Assembly (NCBI GenBank): GCA_000218705.1
Contig: GL947594.1
Span: forward strand, 895,848 to 959,847
Source: Prochlorococcus marinus bv. HNLC1
GTDB taxonomy: Bacteria; Cyanobacteriota; Cyanobacteriia; PCC-6307; Cyanobiaceae
Length of the DNA: 64,000 bases
Direction: 5' to 3'
Position 1 is the first letter of the stretch, and every line of letters starts with the position of its first letter. Below, piece by piece: positions 42,256 to 52,365 of this stretch. The notes beneath the pieces are model-generated. The model made no database searches and had not been told where the DNA came from. It worked only from the letters and a program-made list of their open reading frames with translations. The translations under genes and the position numbers were made by a program.

Positions 42256-42308
42256 GTTTAAATTTAATAGATTCAATATAATTAAACTAAAACAAACTTA
42301 ATTATTTT

Positions 42309-43403
42309 ATGGGTAATAGTTTTGGAAAGATTTTTAAAGTTAATACTTTTGGAGAGTCTCATGGAGGAGCTGTCGGTGTCATTTTAGATGGATGTCCACC
42401 ACGTTTGAAACTTGATATTGATTTAATACAAGATGAATTAAATAGAAGAAGACCAGGTCAAAGTCAAATAACTACTCCAAGAAAAGAAGAAGATAAATTA
42501 GAAATATTGAGTGGAATAAAAGATAATATTACTCTTGGTACTCCTATCGCAATGATAGTAAGAAATAAGGATCAAAGACCAGGTGATTATAGTAATATTG
42601 AAAAAGTATTTAGACCTTCTCATGCTGATGGGACCTATCATCTTAAATATGGCATTCAAGCTGATTCTGGTGGAGGTAGAGCTTCTGCAAGAGAAACAAT
42701 AGGTAGAGTAGCAGGAGGAGCGATTGCTAAGCAATTCTTAAAGAAAATACATAAAATTGAGATATTATCTTGGGTGAAAAGAATTCATAATATAGATTCA
42801 GTTATCAATCCTGATAATGTTACCTTTGATGATATTGAATCCAATATTATTAGATGTCCAGATGTTGAAATAGCCGAAAAAATGATAAAAAGGATTACTG
42901 AATTGCAGCAAAAAGGTGATTCTTGTGGAGGTGTAATTGAGGCTATTGCGAAAAACATGCCAAGTGGTTTGGGCATGCCAGTTTTTGATAAGTTAGAGGC
43001 TGATTTAGCTAAAGCATTAATGTCTTTACCTGCTACAAAAGGTTTTGAAATTGGTTCTGGCTTCTCAGGAACTTATTTGACAGGAAGTGAGCATAATGAT
43101 CCATTTATTCAATCTAATGAAAATAATAAATTAAAAACTTTATCAAATAATTCTGGAGGAATACAAGGAGGTATTAGTAATGGTGAGATGTTAAAAATGC
43201 GAATTGCTTTTAAACCTACAGCAACTATAAGAAAAGAGCAAAAGACTGTTAATTCAGCGGGTAAAGAAGTAATGATGAAAGCAGTTGGAAGACATGATCC
43301 ATGCGTTTTACCTAGAGCTGTGCCGATGGTTGATGCAATGATAGCTCTTGTAATTGCTGATCATCTTCTGCTGAATCATGCACAATGTGGAATTATGAAT
43401 TAA
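42309..43403 (+). CDS. aroC: Chorismate synthase
   Basis: AroC makes chorismate from EPSP, using reduced FMN, at the end of the shikimate pathway. The 364-residue protein has the signatures [65 protein letters not shown] and, at the C terminus, [18 protein letters not shown]. It sits between the psbA pair and a convergent aldolase-like gene. Confidence 0.97.
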   Translation: MGNSFGKIFKVNTFGESHGGAVGVILDGCPPRLKLDIDLIQDELNRRRPGQSQITTPRKEEDKLEILSGIKDNITLGTPIAMIVRNKDQRPGDYSNIEKVFRPSHADGTYHLKYGIQADSGGGRASARETIGRVAGGAIAKQFLKKIHKIEILSWVKRIHNIDSVINPDNVTFDDIESNIIRCPDVEIAEKMIKRITELQQKGDSCGGVIEAIAKNMPSGLGMPVFDKLEADLAKALMSLPATKGFEIGSGFSGTYLTGSEHNDPFIQSNENNKLKTLSNNSGGIQGGISNGEMLKMRIAFKPTATIRKEQKTVNSAGKEVMMKAVGRHDPCVLPRAVPMVDAMIALVIADHLLLNHAQCGIMN

Positions 43404-43408
43404 TTTAT

Positions 43409-44025
43409 TTATGTATTTTTCATTCTGCTATTTAATATCTTAAATATTTCAGGATCAAATTTCTCACCATCATATCCTTTACTTCCAACAACAACTCCTC
43501 GAAAACCTAAGGATTTGAATTTATTAATGTCATTTAAAGCTATATCACCAGCTCCTATAAAAGAAATTTGATTAAATTTATTTATATCTAATAGGATATC
43601 TTTCTTCGCAACTGGGAAGATTTTGATTATGCAACAATTATAAGAAATAGCCTCTTTAAAATCTTTGATACTGGTCATACCTGGAATTAATAAATAATTA
43701 TTTTTTTTTGAATATATATATAAATCTTTATCCCAAAACCTCATCATAGAGAAATTGAGATCAAGCTTTAAAGAATCATCGATTGATTTTTTATTTATTA
43801 AAGATGCTGATCCAATTTGTAAATGAGGAAATTTAGATTTTAAGTCTGACATTAAGTCAAACCAATTTATATTATCGACCCATGGTATTTCAAGGAATAA
43901 TAAACCTTTATCTACAATAAGAGTTAAATCTTGAATAAATTTCTTTTTAGCTTGGTCACTCTCATAAACAATATCTTTTGGTCTTGCTAATAATATGAAC
44001 GATTGAATATTTAGAAATTTTTTAA
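43409..44025 (-). CDS. KDPG aldolase-like protein (start codon not resolved)
   Basis: The frame encodes a protein like 2-keto-3-deoxy-6-phosphogluconate aldolase, a key enzyme of the Entner-Doudoroff route. The catalytic lysine lies in CCIIKIFPVAK. GAGDIALNDI and GFRGVVVGSKG form the phosphate site, and LLIPGMTSIKDFKEA precedes them. The first in-frame ATG (43852) is too late: matching sequence FILLARPKDIVYESD and KGLLFLEIPWVD continues upstream in frame to about 44025, where a stop occurs with no ATG, GTG or TTG. A base error near the start, perhaps in the A run at about 44020, is likely. It lies just after ftsH. Confidence 0.65.
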
Positions 44026-44065
44026 GTTATTTATCTTTTCTATTAAAGTTATATCGGGCTTGTTG

Positions 44066-45919
44066 TTACAAGTAGTTGGCAACTTTAACCTCAGAACGAT
44101 TGATTAAATCTTGAATATCCTCAGTGTCTATTGTTTCTCTCTCAATAAGCATTTGTGCCATCTCATCTAACATACCTCTATTTTCAGTAAGTACTTTAGT
44201 TGCTCTTTTATAAGCTACATCAACAAGTTCTGAAACTTCAACATCAATTGTCGCTGCAGTATCTTCAGAAAAATCTCTTTCAGAGGCTATATCTCTACCT
44301 AAAAACATTCCACCTTGTGATCTTCCAAGAGCAACTGGACCAATCTTTTCACTCATCCCAAATTTTGTAATCATTTGCCTAGCTACATTAGCAACTTGTT
44401 GTAAGTCATTGGATGCTCCTGTTGTAACTTCTTCCTCTCCATAAACTATCTCTTCAGCAACTCTTCCTCCCAAGGCTACTGCCATTTGATTTTGAAGATA
44501 TGATCTTGAATAAAGACCAGATTCTAACCTTTCTTCACTAGGAGTGAAAAATGTTAAACCTCCAGCTTGACCTCTTGGAATAATTGAAACTTTAGCTACT
44601 GGATCATAATCAGGCATTAGTGCACCAACGATTGCATGTCCAGCCTCATGATATGCAACTAGTTCTTTTTTTCTTTCACTAATTACTCTATCTTTTTTTT
44701 CTGGACCTGCCATTACTCTTTCAATTGCATCTCCAACTTCATCATTACTAACCTTATCTAGCTCTCTTCTAGCAGCTAGAATTGCAGCTTCATTTAGAAG
44801 ATTAGCTAAATCTGCTCCAGTAAATCCAGGAGTTCTTTTAGCAACTTTATCTAAATCTACATCTTTTGAAAGAGTTTTATCTTTAGCATGGACATTTAAT
44901 ATTTGTAATCTGCCAGCATAATCTGGTCTATCTACAGTTACTTGTCTATCAAATCTACCTGGCCTCATTAATGCTGAGTCTAGAACATCAGGTCTATTAG
45001 TCGCCGCAACAATAATTATTCCAGAATTACCCTCAAAACCATCCATTTCTGTAAGTAATTGATTTAAAGTTTGTTCTCTTTCATCATTACCACCACCTAA
45101 ACCTGCACCTCTTTGTCTTCCAACTGCATCTATTTCATCGATAAATACAATACAAGGTGCATTCTTTTTAGCTTGTTCAAAAAGATCTCTTACTCTGCTT
45201 GCACCAACACCTACAAACATTTCTACAAATTCAGATCCAGATATAGAGAAGAATGGTACTCCTGCTTCACCAGCAACGGCTTTTGCTAAAAGAGTTTTAC
45301 CTGTACCTGGAGGTCCAACAAGTAAAACCCCTTTTGGTATTTTTGCCCCTACAGCTGTAAATCTATCAGGACTCTTTAGGAAATCAACAACTTCAGATAA
45401 TTCAAGTTTGGAACCTTCTACACCGGCTACATCAGCAAAAGTAACTTTGGTTGAAGGTTCCATTTGTAATCTTGCTTTACTTTTACCAAAATTCATTGCA
45501 GGATTACCTCCTCCACCTGAACCACTTTGTGCTCTTCTGAACAAGAAAAATAATGCTCCAATTAATATTATTGGAAATAGTAAACTACTAAAAGCTTGTT
45601 GCCATGGACTAGATAGTCTAGTAGGTTGAACCGCTATATCAACATCATTATCTGTAAGAATTTTCAATAAATCTTTATCAGGTGCTAAATTGACCTCCGA
45701 TCTACTTCCATCATTTTCTACTACTTGAGCAGTCCCATTATCAGGAGAAATTAAAACTCTGCTAACCTCTTTATCTTGAACAGCTTCTATAAAGTCACTG
45801 TATCTTAAAGTTTTTGTAGCATTTTCAGTATTTGGTCGATCTATAACTGATGTTCCTATAAAAATAACTGTAATAACTACCAGAACGTAAATTCCAATGT
45901 TTCTTAAGCGTTTGTTCAC
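44066..45919 (-). CDS. ftsH: ATP-dependent zinc metalloprotease FtsH
   Basis: FtsH degrades membrane proteins; in cyanobacteria it removes damaged D1 during photosystem II repair. The 617-residue protein has two N-terminal membrane segments (about residues 8-25 and 108-127) around a lumen-side domain. The AAA domain has GPPGTGKT at 202-209, [15 protein letters not shown] and [21 protein letters not shown], and the protease domain has HEAGHAIV. The last residues are typical of a photosynthetic FtsH. Closeness to psbA and psbO fits a role in photosystem II turnover, though which paralog it is cannot be told here. Confidence 0.96.
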   Translation of the reverse strand: MNKRLRNIGIYVLVVITVIFIGTSVIDRPNTENATKTLRYSDFIEAVQDKEVSRVLISPDNGTAQVVENDGSRSEVNLAPDKDLLKILTDNDVDIAVQPTRLSSPWQQAFSSLLFPIILIGALFFLFRRAQSGSGGGGNPAMNFGKSKARLQMEPSTKVTFADVAGVEGSKLELSEVVDFLKSPDRFTAVGAKIPKGVLLVGPPGTGKTLLAKAVAGEAGVPFFSISGSEFVEMFVGVGASRVRDLFEQAKKNAPCIVFIDEIDAVGRQRGAGLGGGNDEREQTLNQLLTEMDGFEGNSGIIIVAATNRPDVLDSALMRPGRFDRQVTVDRPDYAGRLQILNVHAKDKTLSKDVDLDKVAKRTPGFTGADLANLLNEAAILAARRELDKVSNDEVGDAIERVMAGPEKKDRVISERKKELVAYHEAGHAIVGALMPDYDPVAKVSIIPRGQAGGLTFFTPSEERLESGLYSRSYLQNQMAVALGGRVAEEIVYGEEEVTTGASNDLQQVANVARQMITKFGMSEKIGPVALGRSQGGMFLGRDIASERDFSEDTAATIDVEVSELVDVAYKRATKVLTENRGMLDEMAQMLIERETIDTEDIQDLINRSEVKVANYL

Positions 45920-45965
45920 GATAAAATTTTTGCAATACTTATATATTAATAAGAATAAATCATTA

Positions 45966-47141
45966 TTAGGACTGTCTTAGTACATCTACTACACTTTTAA
46001 AGGCAAACCATTCAGGAATTTCCTCTCCATTTCTCAATTTCTTTCTAAATTCTGTTCCGCTTAATTTCATGATTTGATATTTATTTTCATTAGCTTCCTC
46101 TGCAGTGATATATCCTTTCTCTTTTGTATAGACAAGGTTTTTAGATGGAACAACTTTCATCTTAAGTTCAGAAGTACATTCTCTAGCGAAATTTTGTGCA
46201 TCATAAGGACCATAAAAATCTTCACCATTTTTAGAAGATTTACATCCCGCCATATCTCTTCCAATTATAAAATGGGTGCACCCATAGTTTCTTCTAATAA
46301 TCATGTGCTGTAAAGCTTCTCTGGGGCCAGCCATATGCATCGAGTATGGTAAATAAGCCCACTTTATTTGTTTACTAGTGATTTCTTCTGATAACTTTTT
46401 ATAAGTTAAATATCTAACTTTGCCTGGGATATCATCTTGTTGCGTGGGTCCACATGTTGGATGAACTAAAACAATCGAATTTTGAGATACATTTTCAGAT
46501 TTAAGGGCATTCGTAAATAATTCATAATGTGCTCTATGTATGGGATTTCTACATTGAAATGCTACGACATCATGATTAGCAGGTAACGAAGACCTTACTT
46601 CAAAAGGAGTCTGGCAGGGAAATTCTCTCTTTGGGATATCTAAACCATAAATTTTTCCTCCTACATAATATTTTTTTCTCTCATGGAATATCATCGTTAC
46701 AGCAGGATGTTCTAAGGATGTTGTTCCATAACAAAATTGAGCTTCTAATTCTTTATCTGGTTCCCATTTTGATTCGATTTCTAAAATTGCTAAATTTTGA
46801 CCTTTAAATTTAAGCAAGATTTTTTTTCCTTTTTCAAAATGATTATTATTTGTATCTAAAACTATTGGTAATCCAAATAAAAAACCTTCTGTATTCCTAT
46901 GATCTTTTATAACCGATTTATAGTCTTCTTCATTCATAAATCCCTCTAATGGTGAGAATGCACCAATCATAAGAAGTTCTACATCACATGCATTTCTCTC
47001 ACTGCATTCATGTTCGAAGTCTATCTCAGATAATAAATCTTTTATTTGATCTTTATCTTTTAGGATTAGTTGTTTGAGAACTCCTCCATAAGGGGGTATT
47101 AAACCCATTTCATCTCTTTCGATATTGTGAGTATTAATCAT
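45966..47141 (-). CDS. sat: ATP sulfurylase
   Basis: Sat activates sulfate to adenosine phosphosulfate, the first step of assimilation. The 391-residue protein has the PUA-like N-terminal domain and the catalytic QCRNPIHRAHYEL (the HxxH motif), HPTCGPTQQDDIPG and IIGRDMAGCK. There is no kinase domain, so it is the single-function form. It lies between psbO and ftsH on the same strand, after the psbO terminator. Confidence 0.96.
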   Translation of the reverse strand: MINTHNIERDEMGLIPPYGGVLKQLILKDKDQIKDLLSEIDFEHECSERNACDVELLMIGAFSPLEGFMNEEDYKSVIKDHRNTEGFLFGLPIVLDTNNNHFEKGKKILLKFKGQNLAILEIESKWEPDKELEAQFCYGTTSLEHPAVTMIFHERKKYYVGGKIYGLDIPKREFPCQTPFEVRSSLPANHDVVAFQCRNPIHRAHYELFTNALKSENVSQNSIVLVHPTCGPTQQDDIPGKVRYLTYKKLSEEITSKQIKWAYLPYSMHMAGPREALQHMIIRRNYGCTHFIIGRDMAGCKSSKNGEDFYGPYDAQNFARECTSELKMKVVPSKNLVYTKEKGYITAEEANENKYQIMKLSGTEFRKKLRNGEEIPEWFAFKSVVDVLRQS

Positions 47142-47176
47142 AATTTTTACTAATTTATTTAAAGTTTTACATTAAA

Positions 47177-47210
47177 AAAGAGGGTGCTTATAAGTACCCT
47201 CTTTAAAAAT
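47177..47210 (-). terminator. Intrinsic terminator of psbO
   Basis: Arms AAAGAGGGT and ACCCTCTTT enclose a nearly self-complementary centre (GCTTATAAGT). On the minus strand the stem is followed by TTTTTT, so it terminates the psbO message before sat. Confidence 0.9.
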
Positions 47211-47216
47211 TATACT

Positions 47217-48011
47217 TTAAGCTTTTCTGCCATATAGTTCACCAATTATTTTTACATCTACAGGTTCTTTAGATCCCATATCTGTATCTGATGGTTGAAT
47301 GGCCTCAAAAGTCCCTGCGAATTCATCTGTATCACTATCAACACTTGTTATTGAAAGTTTTATTGTTCCAGTTCCATTCACATCAACTTTAATATTCTCT
47401 TTAGCAAGTTCCTCATCATCTCCTCCCAAAGCGACTAAACCTTGAGCATATTCAACACCAGTATTAGCAGCTCTTGCTTTAGGATCTAAGAAATCACCAG
47501 TTCTGTAATTAGGTGTAAAAGTAGATCCACTTACCTCAGTGCCAGGTTCAATTGATGAAGGGATATTAGCTGTTAAATCTTTTGCTGAAAAGGCAAATGG
47601 TACTTCTAATCCTCCAGGTGTTAAAACTGTGATTAATTGAAAATCAATACCACCTTTTTCTGTGAATTTTCCAGAATCTATGTCTCCATAAACTTCAGTT
47701 ACTGTTGTATTATTCCTGGGACTAATAATTTTAGTTGAGACGAAATCAGCTTTTTTACGCTTTGATCCAGGTACTTTGACATAAACTTCAGTCGGATGCA
47801 TACAGATTCCTTTTAAAGAATCTCCATTACTTATTGAGATGGAGCCATCTAGTGATGAGTCTAATGCTGGACAATCATTCGCTTTACCAGTATTAACAAC
47901 GTCAGTGAATTGAGCATTACCTCTTTCAGAAAATGCGTATGTTCTTAATGGAACAAAAGCTAATGTTATACAAAATGAAATGACCAAGGCCAAGAATGAA
48001 CGAATTCTCAT
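47217..48011 (-). CDS. psbO: Photosystem II manganese-stabilising protein PsbO
   Basis: PsbO is the 33-kDa extrinsic protein that stabilises the manganese cluster on the lumen side of photosystem II. A signal peptide is clear: MRIRSFLALVISFC then a hydrophobic run ending RTYAFS. The mature part has the two cysteines in NDCPAL and GICMHP that form the disulfide, and ends in beta strands with IKVDVNGTGTIKLSI and VKIIGELYGRK. The 264-residue length is normal. It has its own long upstream gap and terminator, so it is probably monocistronic. Confidence 0.97.
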   Translation of the reverse strand: MRIRSFLALVISFCITLAFVPLRTYAFSERGNAQFTDVVNTGKANDCPALDSSLDGSISISNGDSLKGICMHPTEVYVKVPGSKRKKADFVSTKIISPRNNTTVTEVYGDIDSGKFTEKGGIDFQLITVLTPGGLEVPFAFSAKDLTANIPSSIEPGTEVSGSTFTPNYRTGDFLDPKARAANTGVEYAQGLVALGGDDEELAKENIKVDVNGTGTIKLSITSVDSDTDEFAGTFEAIQPSDTDMGSKEPVDVKIIGELYGRKA

Positions 48012-48240
48012 AATTAAAATTTCAATAAAGTTCTGAGTCTGCCGGTAAAATTTTACCTTTAATGTTCAGTACGGATAATACAAGGGAAAGAAGCATAAAT
48101 GTTGGTCATTTTTAGCCTCGAAATAACCCTGTAGTGTTAAATTTTTTTTAAAAACTGGATTTATACTAAGCTAAAAAGAGACTATAACAGCATTTGTCTA
48201 AATTAAAATTACAAAAAAATACAAATATTAAAATTTTGAT

Positions 48241-49494
48241 TTATTTATCAATTGAAATAATTCTATTTATTAATTTGTTAGCTAAATCTAATTTAGAAGA
48301 TTTTTCAATGTAGCATTCCAATCCTTTTTTATCAAAAAGCCAGCCTTCATTTTCAGATCCTTCACCGAAACCTTGCCCAACAATATCGATTGGATTTGCA
48401 AATATTAAATCGCAACCTTTTATTGCAAATTTTTGTTTAATTGTTTCTTTAAGATTTTCAAAAGTGCCAGTAAAAGCACAGAAGCCTATAAATACTTGAT
48501 TCTTTCTTTTTAAAGAAGAAACTTCCTTCAATATATCGGGGACTAGATCTAGATTATTAGCTAGATGATCTTTAAGATCATTTTTTGGAACTTTATGATT
48601 AATATTTTTTTTAATTTTGATATCAGCTACAGCTGCATTCATAAAAAAATAATCATAATTATGGACTTCTTTTTGAATTAACTTATTGAGCTCTGATCCA
48701 TTTTGAACCTCATAAGATTCAATGCCGTCAATTATTTCTGCTCTTATTTTTAAAGGACCATGAATATAAGTTACTTTTGCTCCTCTAAACCTTGCTACTT
48801 GAGCTAGAAGTAGACTCATCTCTCCAGAACTATTATTTGTAATCATTCTCGCGGAATCTATTTTTTCAGTGGTTGCACCCCCAGTTACTAAAAAAGATTT
48901 ATTCTTTAAATCATTGAAATCCTCTCGCTCTTGGGAGAATGCGAATTTTAAAGCTAATAATATTAAATCATTAGTAGGAATTTTTCCTATCCCAAATTGA
49001 TCACAGGCTAAAAGCCCCTTTAATGGTTCTATGGATAATGTATTTTTAAATGTTTTTAATTTTTTATAGTTTGAGGTAACTGCTGGATTAAGCCACATAT
49101 TTGTATTCATTGCAGGTGCAACGATAATCGTTTTTGTATTTGCAATTAGTATGCTTGAGACTAAACCTTCTGCATTCCCGTATACCCACTTAGATAGTGT
49201 TGTAGCAGTTAAAGGTGCTATGAGAAGAATATCTGCCCATTCACAGAGAGCTATATGTAAAGGTTTTGACTTTTTATAATTCCATTGATCAGCATCAGTT
49301 ATGCACTTATTTCTGCTGAGTATTGAAAGTGAAAGTGGTTGTATGATTTTTTCAGCATTTTTGGTAATTACGCATTTAACAATATAATTTTCTTTTACTA
49401 ATTTACTTACCAATAAGGGGATTCTAACAGCGGCAATACTTCCACTTATTAATAATAAAATCTTTACTTTTCTTTTTTTATTTGATTTCCTCAA
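48241..49494 (-). CDS. coaBC: Coenzyme A biosynthesis bifunctional protein CoaBC (Dfp)
   Basis: CoaBC makes phosphopantetheine from phosphopantothenate and cysteine. The flavoprotein decarboxylase half (residues 1-190) has ISGSIAAVRIP, LCEWADILLIAPLTATTLSKW and VAPAMNTNMWLNP, then GLLACDQFGIGKIP. The ligase half has LVTGGATTEKIDSARMITN and MNAAVADIKIK. At 417 residues it is full length. It stands alone on the minus strand, diverging from the small gene at 49636. Confidence 0.94.
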   Translation of the reverse strand: MRKSNKKRKVKILLLISGSIAAVRIPLLVSKLVKENYIVKCVITKNAEKIIQPLSLSILSRNKCITDADQWNYKKSKPLHIALCEWADILLIAPLTATTLSKWVYGNAEGLVSSILIANTKTIIVAPAMNTNMWLNPAVTSNYKKLKTFKNTLSIEPLKGLLACDQFGIGKIPTNDLILLALKFAFSQEREDFNDLKNKSFLVTGGATTEKIDSARMITNNSSGEMSLLLAQVARFRGAKVTYIHGPLKIRAEIIDGIESYEVQNGSELNKLIQKEVHNYDYFFMNAAVADIKIKKNINHKVPKNDLKDHLANNLDLVPDILKEVSSLKRKNQVFIGFCAFTGTFENLKETIKQKFAIKGCDLIFANPIDIVGQGFGEGSENEGWLFDKKGLECYIEKSSKLDLANKLINRIISIDK

Positions 49495-49635
49495 TTTTTT
49501 TTTATTTTATTTTAACTTATTGCTTAATTACAGAAATTAAAAAATTTTTATACCTTTCAAATTATTCAAATATTATTAAATTAATAGCGATCAAAAATAA
49601 TGTACTTAATATATATCTAAATATTTATTCCAACA

Positions 49636-49836
49636 ATGTCACAAACCAAGAGAGAACAGGTTGTCAGCCACATTAGATACTTAAGACAAGAATTGAGAGA
49701 AATGCATCAGGGAATACAAGAAGATGGTTTTTTCCCTGAGCCAGGAGAATTAAGAGGTATTCTTGCTCAAATGGAGGCACTTCTTGAATTATTGGAGGGT
49801 AATCAAAAAATTAAACCAGCTTCAGATTTAGCATGA
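49636..49836 (+). CDS. Small conserved cyanobacterial protein of unknown function
   Basis: A 66-residue soluble protein beginning MSQTKREQVVSHIRYLRQ. It is helical and charged, with the segment MHQGIQEDGFFPEPGEL in the middle and LAQMEALLELLEGN at the end, suggesting a helical hairpin. I recognise it as a conserved small protein of marine picocyanobacteria, but no function is known to me. The stop is 18 bases before the Ycf20-like gene, so they are likely cotranscribed. Confidence 0.75.
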   Translation: MSQTKREQVVSHIRYLRQELREMHQGIQEDGFFPEPGELRGILAQMEALLELLEGNQKIKPASDLA

Positions 49837-49853
49837 TTTTATAATTTATAAAC

Positions 49854-50195
49854 ATGATTATAAGACCTCAACAAACAAGATTTCAGATATTAATTGTAGA
49901 TAATTTAAAAACTATTAGTAACTGGGCTGCAAATCCTTGGAGGAGATATTCTGTTGTTCTTATTATGTTTTTTGTTGGATATTTCTTTGGAAGTTCATTA
50001 GGAATGATAAGTGCAGTTTATAATTTGATGGATCCAGTAGGGGCTTTAATCTCAGTATTACTAATTGAAATATTAATAAATATTAGGAGAGTTCTATTTA
50101 GTGATAAAAATAAAAGATTCTTTCTTTTAATTATTGATTTTCTTAGAATTGGTTTAATGTATGGTTTTTTCACAGAAAGCCTTAAATTACTTTAG
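49854..50195 (+). CDS. DUF565 (Ycf20-like) membrane protein
   Basis: A 113-residue protein of the DUF565/Ycf20 family found in cyanobacteria and plastids. It has [20 protein letters not shown], a central membrane stretch and the C-terminal [17 protein letters not shown] typical of the family. About three membrane segments are expected. In algae and plants Ycf20 relatives have been linked to thermal dissipation, which I would not assume here. It meets the convergent pyrB with a four-base overlap. Confidence 0.78.
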   Translation: MIIRPQQTRFQILIVDNLKTISNWAANPWRRYSVVLIMFFVGYFFGSSLGMISAVYNLMDPVGALISVLLIEILINIRRVLFSDKNKRFFLLIIDFLRIGLMYGFFTESLKLL

Positions 50196-51211
50196 TTTAA
50201 GTTGACTTTACTTAAAAGATATAATAATGCCATTCTTACTGGTACTCCATTTGCAACTTGATCGTTAATAAGACAATTTGAATAACTATCAACTATTTGA
50301 CTACTTATTTCTACATCACGATTTATAGGACCGGGATGGAGGATAGGGATCTCCTTATCACAAAGATCAAGTTTTTCTGGAGTTAAACAATAATTATCAC
50401 TATAAGATTTCATACTACTTAGTAAATTTGTCTCCATCCGTTCTTTTTGTAATCGTAATGTTATTACTGCATCAGCATTGTTGATAGATTGTTCAAGTGA
50501 TCTGGAAATACTAATTTTCCCTCTATCTTTTATAGGATCTACTAACTCATATGGGTGGTTAGAACTCAAAAAATTAGAAAATTCTTCAGGTACCAAATTT
50601 TCAGGACCACATAAAACAATATTTGCTCCAAATGCGGTTAAACTCCATAGATTTGATCTCGCGACACGAGAATGAAGAATATCTCCAATAATCAAAATTG
50701 TTTTATTAAATAAAATATTTGGATCAAGATTTATTGGGGAGAAAAACTTGGTTAATGTATATAAATCGAGTAATCCTTGACTCGGATGACTATTAAATCC
50801 ATCCCCTGCACTTAAAACAGATGTCTTAAAACCAAAGAAATCTAAATTTTTTGCAATCTCAAGAGGGGAATTATTTGATGAATGTCTTATTATTAAAATA
50901 TTGGATCCCATAGAACAATAAGTACGCGCAGTATCTAAATATGTTTCTCCTTTTGATAAAGAACTTGATGAGGGATGGAAACTTAGAAAATCTGCTGAGA
51001 GTCTTTTTGCTGCAAGTTCAAAACTATTTTTAGTTCTTGTACTTGGTTCAAAAAATAAAGATGTTATTAAAAAACCTTTCAAAGAAGGTACCATTTTAAC
51101 GTCAGCATTGCTTACTGAATTAAATCTATGTGCTAAATCAATAACTATTTTAAAATCTTCTTTTGAAAAGTTTGCAAGAGTTAAGATATGTTTATGTGGC
51201 CAATAATTCAT
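50192..51211 (-). CDS. pyrB: Aspartate carbamoyltransferase catalytic subunit
   Basis: PyrB joins carbamoyl phosphate and aspartate in pyrimidine synthesis. The 339-residue protein has the carbamoyl phosphate site [68 protein letters not shown], and [11 protein letters not shown]. No regulatory PyrI subunit is seen nearby, as is usual in cyanobacteria. It is followed within a few bases by nothing on its strand, and preceded by the glycosylase gene. Confidence 0.96.
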   Translation of the reverse strand: MNYWPHKHILTLANFSKEDFKIVIDLAHRFNSVSNADVKMVPSLKGFLITSLFFEPSTRTKNSFELAAKRLSADFLSFHPSSSSLSKGETYLDTARTYCSMGSNILIIRHSSNNSPLEIAKNLDFFGFKTSVLSAGDGFNSHPSQGLLDLYTLTKFFSPINLDPNILFNKTILIIGDILHSRVARSNLWSLTAFGANIVLCGPENLVPEEFSNFLSSNHPYELVDPIKDRGKISISRSLEQSINNADAVITLRLQKERMETNLLSSMKSYSDNYCLTPEKLDLCDKEIPILHPGPINRDVEISSQIVDSYSNCLINDQVANGVPVRMALLYLLSKVNLN

Positions 51212-51217
51212 AAATAT

Positions 51218-51822
51218 TTAAAGGTTAAAGTTTTTAAATTTATTATGTAATTTAGGAATTTTGTCTCCTTTTACTCTTTTACTCACGCTTCTACTTTGCT
51301 TTAAGTACCACCTCCATTTTAAATCTACTGCTTTTGAGATGCCTATTCTCGTGGTTTGTACTAACTCTTCATTATTAATATTAATTTGACGATTAAAAAT
51401 TTTTAGAAGGTTGTTGTTATAACTTTTTAAAGAATTAAATTTTGTGTTAATTTGAAATTTCCTTGTTAACAAACCTGGTCCTGAGGCGGTTCTCTCTTCC
51501 TCTTGAGGAATAAAAACTGATCTAATTAAAACCCCACTAGCAAAATTATTTTTGTCAGTTACTAAATTTAAACAATAATGAATACCATAAGATCTATAAA
51601 CATAATATAGTCCAGGTTCTCCGAAAAGTGTTTGATTTGCTTTAGTTCTTTTATTAAAACCATGGCAAGCTTCTTCTTCTTGAGAATAGGCTTCTGTTTC
51701 CACTATTATCCCTTCTTGTATTTTATTCCCATTATGAAGTCTCACAATAAGACATCCAATCAATTCGGGAGCAACAATACTAGAGTGGCGAGAAAAAAAA
51801 TCTTTATTAAGTATTTTTTTAA
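51218..51822 (-). CDS. DNA-3-methyladenine glycosylase (AAG family; start not resolved)
   Basis: An AAG/MPG-family base-excision glycosylase that removes alkylated purines. Features are VETEAYSQEEEACHG with the catalytic glutamate, KRTKANQTLFGEPGLYYVYRSYG, CLNLVT and GVLIRSVFIPQ. The frame continues upstream of the first usable codon (a TTG at about 51763) with conserved-looking DFFSRHSSIVAPELIGC. No ATG, GTG or TTG starts it before a stop at about 51841. I take the start near 51822 as approximate; either a rare codon or a base error is involved. It ends seven bases before pyrB begins. Confidence 0.7.
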
Positions 51823-52069
51823 TTACCGTAAGTATATTAACTAACTATATTTTTAGCGGTTATGTTACGCAAAGTCTAGTGTCTTTAATTAAAGATAGAA
51901 GATGTTAATAAAAATTCTTTTAATGAAATATCATTATTAAGAATATTTTAATAGAAAGTGAGTTAGGGAATTATTTATAAATTTTCTTTGAAAAATAATT
52001 TTGAATCAATATACAAATTTTATTTTGGTTAGAATCTTATAATATTAATATTATTTGATTGTTTTAAAA

Positions 52070-52363
52070 ATGAGTAGAATTTCAAGAGAAGAAGTAAGTA
52101 AAGTAGCACAACTTGCAAAGTTAAAATTAAATGAGGAACAAATCGATAATCATGCAACTCAGATAGAAAAAATTCTTGACTATATTAATCAATTAGAAAA
52201 AATAGATACAACCAATGTTCCTTGCACAACAAGAGCCATAGAAGTTATCAATAATTTTAGAAGTGATGCAAATGTAACATATAAAAATAGAGATGAAATT
52301 CTAAATCTAGCTCCATCTAGAGAGAATGATTTTTTTAAAGTACCTAAAATAATTAAAGATTAA
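52070..52363 (+). CDS. gatC: Aspartyl/glutamyl-tRNA amidotransferase subunit C
   Basis: GatC is the small subunit that holds GatA and GatB together in the amidotransferase that makes Gln-tRNA and Asn-tRNA. The 97-residue protein begins MSRISREEVSKVAQLAKLKL and has YINQLEKIDTTNVPCTTRA, the usual wrap-around segment. I chose the ATG; an upstream TTG would add five residues. A -10 like TTATAAT lies about 30 bases upstream. It converges on crtR with a two-base gap. Confidence 0.92.
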   Translation: MSRISREEVSKVAQLAKLKLNEEQIDNHATQIEKILDYINQLEKIDTTNVPCTTRAIEVINNFRSDANVTYKNRDEILNLAPSRENDFFKVPKIIKD

Positions 52364-52365
52364 AT

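Larger units (their letters stand above)
41114..42256 (+). repeat. Tandem psbA repeat, unit 2
   Basis: Second unit of the direct repeat: ACGAACT, the gene, and the same terminator. It is three bases longer than unit 1 because TATA replaces a single C before the start codon. Downstream sequence diverges right after TTTATG. Confidence 0.95.

Noticed and set aside
39601..42256. Phage-derived psbA
   Set aside because: Both D1 proteins are identical, the terminators match, and no phage genes are nearby, so host duplication is simpler.
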